A stretch of 46,385 bases of DNA from Chloroflexota bacterium (GTDB taxonomy: Bacteria; Chloroflexota; Limnocylindria; Limnocylindrales; CSP1-4), in NCBI GenBank assembly GCA_017881905.1, contig JADGQI010000141.1, positions 1 to 46,385 on the forward strand, in the 5' to 3' direction. Positions 41,931 to 46,385 of the stretch are shown one piece after another. The stretch's first letter is position 1. Each line of letters begins with the position of its first letter. The notes below the pieces were generated by a model. That model was not told the DNA's origin and made no database searches. It saw only the letters and a list, made by a program, of their open reading frames with translations. A program made the translations under genes and the position numbers.

Positions 41931-42158
41931 TCAATCGTGCTTGGCACTCCGATCGACCGATTCGTAGCTCGTGGTCCCCTTCCCGTCCGGGGACATCTGG
42001 GACTTGGCCCGGAGGACCGACTGCCGATAGGCCGTGTCCGTGTCGCGCTTGCCGTCGATGTCCGGGGCGGATCCCTCGGTGCCGATGCCGCCGTCGGGAA
42101 GGAGGCCGACGACGCCGTCGACCAGTCGCCGGAGCAGACCCTTCTTCTCGCTGGCCAT
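41931..42158 (-). CDS. Hypothetical small hydrophilic protein
   Basis: 75 aa, rich in Lys, Asp, Gly and Ser. An amphipathic N-terminus (KKGLLRRLVDGVVGLLPDGG) could lie on the membrane; the rest (DTDTAYRQSVLRAKSQMSPD, SYESVDRSAKHD) is polar and probably unstructured. The ATG is well supported by GGGAGGA about 5 nt upstream, which argues that this short frame is a gene. No family was recognised. Confidence 0.5.
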   Translation of the reverse strand: MASEKKGLLRRLVDGVVGLLPDGGIGTEGSAPDIDGKRDTDTAYRQSVLRAKSQMSPDGKGTTSYESVDRSAKHD

Positions 42159-42292
42159 GGTTCCTCCCCGATCTCTCGAGTCAGGGTGTGCCGGAGATCG
42201 CGTCTAGTCTCGGCCGGCACGACAGGTCCGGCCAGAGCCACTCGGCACATCGGTCGGCCGACGCTCCGTGTGAGGTGGAATGCGGACACGCT

Positions 42293-42326
42293 GGGCGTCG
42301 AGCGACCATCAGGGCGTCGAGCGACC
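42293..42326. repeat. 15-bp direct repeat in a divergent intergenic region
   Basis: GGGCGTCGAGCGACC occurs twice, at 42293-42307 and 42312-42326, start to start 19 bp. It lies in the 229-bp gap between the genes at 41931-42158 (-) and 42388-42993 (+) and could be an operator pair or a simple local duplication. Confidence 0.6.
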
Positions 42327-42387
42327 TCGCCGTCGCGGTACGTTCGGGTGATACCGAAATATCGGATCGACGCACAGACTCCGCACC

Positions 42388-42993
42388 ATGCTGCCGACGG
42401 TACCGTCGAATCGACTTCGGGTCACCCTCCAGCCCACATCCGAGGAGGTCTACGAGCCTGAGGCCGTCTCGGAGACGCCCCTCGTTCAGTTCGTCGCCTA
42501 CGGCGTTCATCAGCGGGTCTTCGGCTGGGTGAGGCTCCGTGCCGACCGACTGACGGATCTGCTGAATGCTCACGAGGAGCTCCACCTCACCGACGTCGAG
42601 ATCGAGAGTCTCCTCGATGGGACAACCCGCGCGGCCGAGGAGATCGTGGTCAGCTGCCGCGAGCTGGTCGCCGTGCTTGCCTCCGGACCAAGGGGCGATC
42701 TGGCTCTGCGCCAGAGGACTCGATCTCACCCGATCGCGATCGAGTCGGGCAACTACCTGATCGGGGGACGCCTCCACACCGATCAGGACGCGGATCCGAT
42801 CGGGAGCATCGGCGCCCGCCCGGCGATGGTGCCGCTCACCGACGCATGGATCGAGTACTGGTCGGGCGGGGAGTGCAAACACCAGTCCAGTGGAACGATC
42901 ATCGTCAATCGCGCTGCCACGGACTTGATCCGGGTCGTCACCGACGAGGACCTGATCGAGGACGGGCTGCGTCCGCTCACGCCAAGGGTTTGA
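42388..42993 (+). CDS. Hypothetical protein, about 200 aa
   Basis: 201 aa, soluble. A compact N-terminal part (about 30-130) reads TPLVQFVAYGVHQRVFGWVR, ADRLTDLLNAHEELHLTDVE, LLDGTTRAAEEIVVSCRELV, and QRTRSHPIAIESGNYLIGGR. The middle of the protein with HPIAIESGNYLIGGRLHT and the later WIEYWSGGECKHQSSGTIIVNR suggest repeated beta strands. No enzyme motif is seen. Codon use fits the neighbours and the sequence is far more protein-like than the long frames on the opposite strand. The ATG at 42388 has no strong ribosome site. Confidence 0.6.
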   Translation: MLPTVPSNRLRVTLQPTSEEVYEPEAVSETPLVQFVAYGVHQRVFGWVRLRADRLTDLLNAHEELHLTDVEIESLLDGTTRAAEEIVVSCRELVAVLASGPRGDLALRQRTRSHPIAIESGNYLIGGRLHTDQDADPIGSIGARPAMVPLTDAWIEYWSGGECKHQSSGTIIVNRAATDLIRVVTDEDLIEDGLRPLTPRV

Positions 42994-43325
42994 CCGGGAT
43001 GGCACTGGTGGGGCCGACGGCGTCGGCGCGGTAGTTCTCGCCGGCAGCGTCGCCGAGTGCCCGCCCAAGGGTGGCCCGGAGGCGACGAGCGCTACCGAGG
43101 TCCCCGTTCGCCGTCCGTTTCGCTGTGGCGAGGGAGCGAACGCGGGGAGCCGAGTCGTCGAGGCTGCCGCTCGCCGCTGAGCCGCGACTTCGCCTGCGAC
43201 CCAGGACCATCCGCCGGTGTCGGCCGACACCGATTCAATGGTGCCGCGAATGCCGGGCTGGTAGACCACCTTGCAGGACCGGTGCGCCTGACGAGGCGCG
43301 ACCTCGAGCCTCAGGAGGATCGTTC
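42994..43325. other. Gap with one doubtful minus-strand ORF
   Basis: No gene can be supported with confidence in these 332 bp. A minus-strand frame at 43210-42977 (77 codons) ends SARRLRATLGRALGDAAGEN and then YRADAVGPTSAIPVKPLA, with high third-position GC and a plausible protein texture. It could be a small gene or the remnant of a longer one, and it overlaps the stop of the preceding plus-strand gene by 17 bp. The last 60 bp hold the leader and ribosome site (GGAGG) of the gene at 43326. Confidence 0.3.
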
Positions 43326-43772
43326 ATGAACCACGACGACCCGGGCGTTCGCAGGCTTCTCGGTCGAGCTCTGATGCTCGGAGCGATGATGGCCGTCCTG
43401 TCGGTATCGACGGCACTCGCCGCCAACGGCAACAAAGGCACGGTCAAGGTCCACGAAGGAGCGACGGACGTCGGGCGGATCGTGAGCGAGGACTCGCACG
43501 TCTGCACGTTCCACCTCCACTTCTTCTTCGCCGACGCCGGACAGGCCGGTGACTGGACGATCGACCAGACGGCCCCGACCGGCGACGCTGCGGCGGTGAT
43601 CAGCGGCAGCTACCTCACGGACGGGAACGGCGAGTATCAGACCGTCGAGTACGGTCTCCCGATCGGACACTACAGCCTCAGCTGGGACGGGCGGAGCGAC
43701 CAGAACGCCAAGCACAAGACCTTCTGGGTCACCTGCGCCAACTCACCGGGTCCGATCGGCGGGATCGGCTGA
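43326..43772 (+). CDS. Secreted protein of unknown function
   Basis: 148 aa with a signal peptide (RALMLGAMMAVLSVSTALA, cleavage about residue 33). The mature part reads KGTVKVHEGATDVGRIVSED, SHVCTFHLHFFFADAGQAGD, WTIDQTAPTGDAAAVISGSY and GHYSLSWDGRSDQNAKHKTFW, ending with a Cys (WVTCAN). CxFHLHF followed by W and GxY strands recurs in exported proteins of Actinobacteria and Chloroflexota, probably a beta-sandwich with one disulphide. Function unknown. GGAGG lies about 8 nt before the ATG. Confidence 0.75.
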   Translation: MNHDDPGVRRLLGRALMLGAMMAVLSVSTALAANGNKGTVKVHEGATDVGRIVSEDSHVCTFHLHFFFADAGQAGDWTIDQTAPTGDAAAVISGSYLTDGNGEYQTVEYGLPIGHYSLSWDGRSDQNAKHKTFWVTCANSPGPIGGIG

Positions 43773-43853
43773 CGCCAGGGGGCCTACATACCACGGCTGG
43801 GCCTGCAGGAACGCTAGATCCGCTTTGCTCGGACCTCCAGCGGACCCAGGAGC

Positions 43854-44149
43854 TCAGGGCTGTGACGCCGATGACGGCATCATCGCGTCGTCCGCGTAAT
43901 CCCACGCATCGACGTACGGCCGGCGGATCCCGAGCCCGATGTCGTCGTAGCCGTCACGGGTCATGCGGACGCGACCGCGGCCTCGATCGCTCGGGGTGGG
44001 TGAGCGTCTTCGGCGAGCACCACCGTCGCCCGGGGATCCACTTCGAGGATTTGGATCTGGCGATCGCCGGCGGGGAACCGGAAGACGAACCGACCAGCGA
44101 CGAACCGATGCCAGATGGCCGGCTGAAGACCCGGCCGTCCGGATCCCAC
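43854..44149 (-). pseudogene. Decayed pyridoxamine 5'-phosphate oxidase (PPOX)-like gene
   Basis: Two consecutive pieces in different frames look like one FMN- or F420-binding PPOX-type protein. The upstream piece (44149-43961) reads GLQPAIWHRFVAGRFVFRFP and QIQILEVDPRATVVLAEDAHPPRAIE, matching the beta-barrel strand and the LExDPRxxVxVxxxxxPxRxIE helix-strand of the family. It then stops at 43961. The second piece, in the -1 frame, continues GRVRMTRDGYDDIGLGIRRP and YVDAWDYADD to a stop at 43854. The N-terminus and an internal segment are missing, so this is a frameshifted, shortened remnant. The rest of 43773-44177 holds nothing I can identify. Confidence 0.5.
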
Positions 44150-44177
44150 CCGAACGGTCTGGTCGTCCTACCTCGGG

Positions 44178-44564
44178 TCAGGCGCCTGGCGGCGTCATGC
44201 CCAGGAGCTGCCCGAGATCGGGCCTCGTGAACGGGTCGTCTTCGACGATCTTGCCATCGACGAGGCGGTAGTAGGTGAGACCTTGGGCCGGCAGCTTCTC
44301 CCCATCGGCACGAGTGACCTCGACGGTGAAGCGAGCGACCACCGCATCATCGTCCGCGACGAGGTCCTGGATGGTGAACCGCATGCCGACCGCGGCAGCC
44401 GCCATCCCGGTCAAGATCGCCTTGAAGCCCGCCAGGTCGGCACCGCCCATCGCGGGGTTGACATAGGTCGGGCCCAGCACCTCGTCGAGCACGTCGAGGT
44501 TGCCTCCCTGCAGAACCTCGGTCATGAACCGGCGGACGACCGCCTCGTTCTGCTCCGTTGACAT
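44178..44564 (-). CDS. SnoaL-like (ester cyclase/NTF2 fold) protein
   Basis: 128 aa. It has the SnoaL-like opening NEAVVRRFMTEVLQGGNLDVLDEVLGPTYVNP and the later AGFKAILTGMAAAAVGMRFT, IQDLVADDDAVVARFTVEV and YYRLVDGKIVEDDPFTRPDL typical of this alpha+beta cone. These proteins bind small hydrophobic molecules or catalyse ring closure; without an enzyme partner no role can be set. GAGGAGGG about 6 nt upstream supports the ATG. It lies 106 bp from the aldehyde dehydrogenase stop, same strand. Confidence 0.85.
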   Translation of the reverse strand: MSTEQNEAVVRRFMTEVLQGGNLDVLDEVLGPTYVNPAMGGADLAGFKAILTGMAAAAVGMRFTIQDLVADDDAVVARFTVEVTRADGEKLPAQGLTYYRLVDGKIVEDDPFTRPDLGQLLGMTPPGA

Positions 44565-44670
44565 GTCGGGCCCTCCTCGGGGAACTGGATGGGCGGCAAG
44601 TATGCTCGCGGCCGAGGCGAGCTTAGCCGTTCGGGCGACGTTGAACCCGGCTGACGCTCCTGCCGCCCCG

Positions 44671-46188
44671 TCACTCCGGCTTGTCGCCGAAGATCGTGTA
44701 GTGCCAGGGCTTCTCGGGCTCGCCGGTGAGCTCGATCATCACGTGCTTGACCTGGGTGTACTCGTCGAACGAGTAGCTCGACATGTCCTTCCCGAAGCCC
44801 GACTGCTTGAACCCGCCGTGCGGCATCTCCGAGGTGACCATCAGGTGATCGTTGACCTGGACGTGGCCGAAGTTCAGGCTCCGTGCGGCCTCCATCGCCC
44901 GGAAGACGTCGCGGGTCCAGATCGAGGCGGCCAGGCCGTACTTCGTATCGTTGGCCATGGCCAGTGCCTCCTCGTCGGTGTCGAACGGCAGGACCGCCAG
45001 GACCGGCCCGAACACCTCGTTCTGGACGATCTCGCTGTCCTGGGCGCAGTCGGCGACGATCGTCGGGCGGTAGAACGCACCGTTCGGGAAGCCAGGCACG
45101 TCGGGTCGACAGCCACCTGCGGCGATCGTCGCGCCGGCCTGCTCCGCCCGCCGCACGAACCCGTCGACCCGCTCGACCTGGGCCTGGCTGATGAGCGTGC
45201 CGAGATCGGTCGACGGATCCATCGGATCGCCGACTCGGACGCCGTCGAACAGGACGGCCGTCCGGGCGAGGAACGCGTCGTACACGGACCGATGCACGTA
45301 GGCCCTGGTGGCCGCCGTGCAGTCCTGGCCGCCGTTGATCAGCGTGCCGGCGGTCGCCCCGCGGGCGGCCGCCTCGAGGTCGGCGTCCGCGTGGACGATG
45401 AACGGCGCCTTGCCACCGAGCTCGAGATGGACCCGCTTGACGTTGTTCGCCGCGAGCGTCTGGATCCGCTTGCCGGTCTCGGAGTCGCCCGTCAGCGAGA
45501 TGAGGTCGACGTCCATGTGCCCCGCCATCGCCGCCCCGACGACGTCCCCTCGACCGGTCACCACGTTGAGGACTCCGGCGGGAACGCCGGCCTCGGCGGC
45601 CAGCTCAGCCAGCCGGATCGTCGTGATCGGCGTCGCGCTGGCCGGCTTGAGGACGATCGAGTTCCCGGCCGCCAGCGCGGGCCCGATCTTCCAGATCGCC
45701 ATCCAGAACGGGTAGTTCCACGGCGCCACCTGGGCCACCACGCCGATCGGTTCGCGCCGGATCATCGACGTGTGGCTGCCGCTGTACTCGTACGCGGCCT
45801 TGCCCTCCAGATGGCGGATCTGGCCGGCGTAGAAGCGCAGGTTGTCCGAGGCGAAGGCGAAGTCCGACTCGCGCCGGAGCTTGTAGGCGGTCCCGGTCTG
45901 GTGCGTTTCGATGAGCGCCAGCTCGTCGGCGTGCGCGTCACACAGATCGGCCAGGCGGTTCATCGCCGCGACGCGGTCGGGCAGGCCCATCCGCGACCAG
46001 CGGCCGTCCCGGAACGCCGCCCGGGCGGCCGCCACCGCACGGTCCACGTCCGCCTCGGTCCCGGCCGGGACCCGTCCAACGAGGTCGCCGGTCGCCGGAC
46101 TGTGGACCTCCAGCCATGCGCCGCTCACCGAGGTGGCGGCAGCGCCATCGATGAACATCGGGTAGTCGGTGGCGACCTTCACGGCCAT
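44671..46188 (-). CDS. Aldehyde dehydrogenase (aminobutyraldehyde/betaine aldehyde type)
   Basis: 505 aa, NAD(P)-dependent. Landmarks: VAQVAPWNYPFWMAIWKIGP (substrate channel), AAGNSIVLKPASATP (Lys of the cofactor site), LTGDSETGKRI, HLELGGKAPFIVHADAD with the general base Glu256, GTLINGGQDCTAATRAYVHR with the nucleophile Cys290, and NEVFGPVLAVLPFDT. The C-terminal MPHGGFKQSGFGKDMSSYSFDEYTQVKHVM is complete. NGGQDCTAATR resembles 4-aminobutyraldehyde dehydrogenases (PatD) best; other omega-amino or betaine aldehydes are possible. GAGGAGAT lies 6 nt before the ATG. Confidence 0.95.
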   Translation of the reverse strand: MAVKVATDYPMFIDGAAATSVSGAWLEVHSPATGDLVGRVPAGTEADVDRAVAAARAAFRDGRWSRMGLPDRVAAMNRLADLCDAHADELALIETHQTGTAYKLRRESDFAFASDNLRFYAGQIRHLEGKAAYEYSGSHTSMIRREPIGVVAQVAPWNYPFWMAIWKIGPALAAGNSIVLKPASATPITTIRLAELAAEAGVPAGVLNVVTGRGDVVGAAMAGHMDVDLISLTGDSETGKRIQTLAANNVKRVHLELGGKAPFIVHADADLEAAARGATAGTLINGGQDCTAATRAYVHRSVYDAFLARTAVLFDGVRVGDPMDPSTDLGTLISQAQVERVDGFVRRAEQAGATIAAGGCRPDVPGFPNGAFYRPTIVADCAQDSEIVQNEVFGPVLAVLPFDTDEEALAMANDTKYGLAASIWTRDVFRAMEAARSLNFGHVQVNDHLMVTSEMPHGGFKQSGFGKDMSSYSFDEYTQVKHVMIELTGEPEKPWHYTIFGDKPE

Positions 46189-46266
46189 GTCGGATCTCCT
46201 CGTGGCGCGGGCCCTCGATGAGCGGCGCGGTGGGCGTCTGACGATCCGATCGAGTCTAGCCCACGC

Positions 46267-46385
46267 TCAGTCGCGGGAGCGCTCTGCTTCCACCAGCGTC
46301 TTCGCGAAACCGGCCAGCAGGACGTCTTCGAGCGGCGGATTGATCAGCCCGGCGCGCGCGTCGCGGAAGGCGCGTTCGAGCGGAC
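46267..46385 (-). CDS. C-terminus of a probable acyl-CoA dehydrogenase-like protein, cut by window edge
   Basis: Only the last 39 codons are present. The text PLERAFRDARAGLINPPLED then VLLAGFAKTLVEAERSRD resembles the final helices of acyl-CoA dehydrogenase-family proteins (xxERxFRDARAGLxxPPxxD). The rest lies beyond the right edge. It is the next minus-strand gene upstream of the aldehyde dehydrogenase. The call rests on this short piece and is tentative. Confidence 0.5.
   Translation of the reverse strand, partial: PLERAFRDARAGLINPPLEDVLLAGFAKTLVEAERSRD

Noticed and set aside
42340-42372. CGGTA...TACCG and CCGAAATATCGG inverted repeats before the 42388 gene
   Set aside because: Arms of 4-5 bp are expected by chance and no related site was found nearby.
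42181-43269. 362-codon minus-strand open frame
   Set aside because: The plus-strand gene at 42388-42993 has far better protein texture; this frame reads as Arg/Pro/Thr shadow text.
1-46385. CRISPR array, insertion sequence, prophage, integrase-tRNA attachment site
   Set aside because: No regularly spaced repeats, transposase or integrase motifs, or tRNA-end duplications next to tRNA-Val or tRNA-Arg were seen on either strand.

Overview
This is a high-GC window (about 70% by eye) from a bacterial chromosome. It is packed with protein genes that mostly run on the minus strand and often overlap by 4 bp (ATGA or GTGA). The gene set includes an ETF/menaquinone-type electron chain, PQQ sugar dehydrogenase, DUF951, DUF881, DUF4332 and DUF1461 proteins, and the order thrS-infC-rpmI-rplT-pheS-pheT. 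Together with GTG-rich starts this suggests a high-GC Chloroflexota bacterium (Limnocylindria/Ellin6529-like), but that placement is inference from family content and was not tested with a tree. I see no rRNA, CRISPR array, prophage or insertion sequence.

Layout. (1) 1-6194, minus: translation block. A tRNA-Val gene is followed by a T-box leader, a ThrRS lacking the TGS domain, infC (probable AUC start and a long Ala/Pro-rich tail), L35, L20, PheS and a truncated PheT. (2) 6297-8742: a secreted-repeat lipoprotein, diverging from a coupled pair of RNA methyltransferases. (3) 8750-19957, minus: a long chain of envelope and metabolic genes. These are a CysS-helix/glycosyltransferase fusion, a peptide-type solute-binding protein, a membrane-anchored HExxH peptidase, two DUF881 proteins, DUF951, an MFS exporter, a GT2 synthase, L-asparaginase and an amidohydrolase. 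(4) 20188-24600: membrane proteins, a second MFS exporter, a lipoprotein and a secreted EEP-family phosphodiesterase, followed by tRNA-Arg(CCT). (5) 24975-28112, plus: a secreted PQQ-type sugar dehydrogenase, then a glutaredoxin-CcdA-TlpA thiol relay with overlapping genes. (6) 28116-30160, minus: an MBL hydrolase and an nrdR-dcd operon controlled by a probable tandem pair of NrdR boxes 31 bp apart.

(7) 30202-39430, minus: a nearly gapless run of ten genes. It joins two membrane/HhH proteins and molybdenum-cofactor genes (moeA, moaC, moaB) to an EtfD-type membrane Fe-S oxidoreductase, an acyl-CoA dehydrogenase, EtfB, EtfA and a small membrane protein. The expected flow is acyl-CoA to acyl-CoA dehydrogenase to EtfAB to EtfD to quinone. 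(8) 39631-44564: an accessory-looking stretch with a degenerate receiver-like protein, an EamA transporter, several small lineage-type hypothetical proteins, a secreted protein, a decayed FMN-binding-type (PPOX) gene and a SnoaL-like protein. (9) 44671-46385: an aldehyde dehydrogenase and the C-terminus of a probable acyl-CoA dehydrogenase-like gene cut by the window edge.

The most unusual points are the T-box/thrS arrangement, the AUC-start infC with its extension, the CysS-helix/GT2 fusion, the tandem NrdR boxes, the Moco-ETF supra-operon and the Cys-pair pseudo-receiver.
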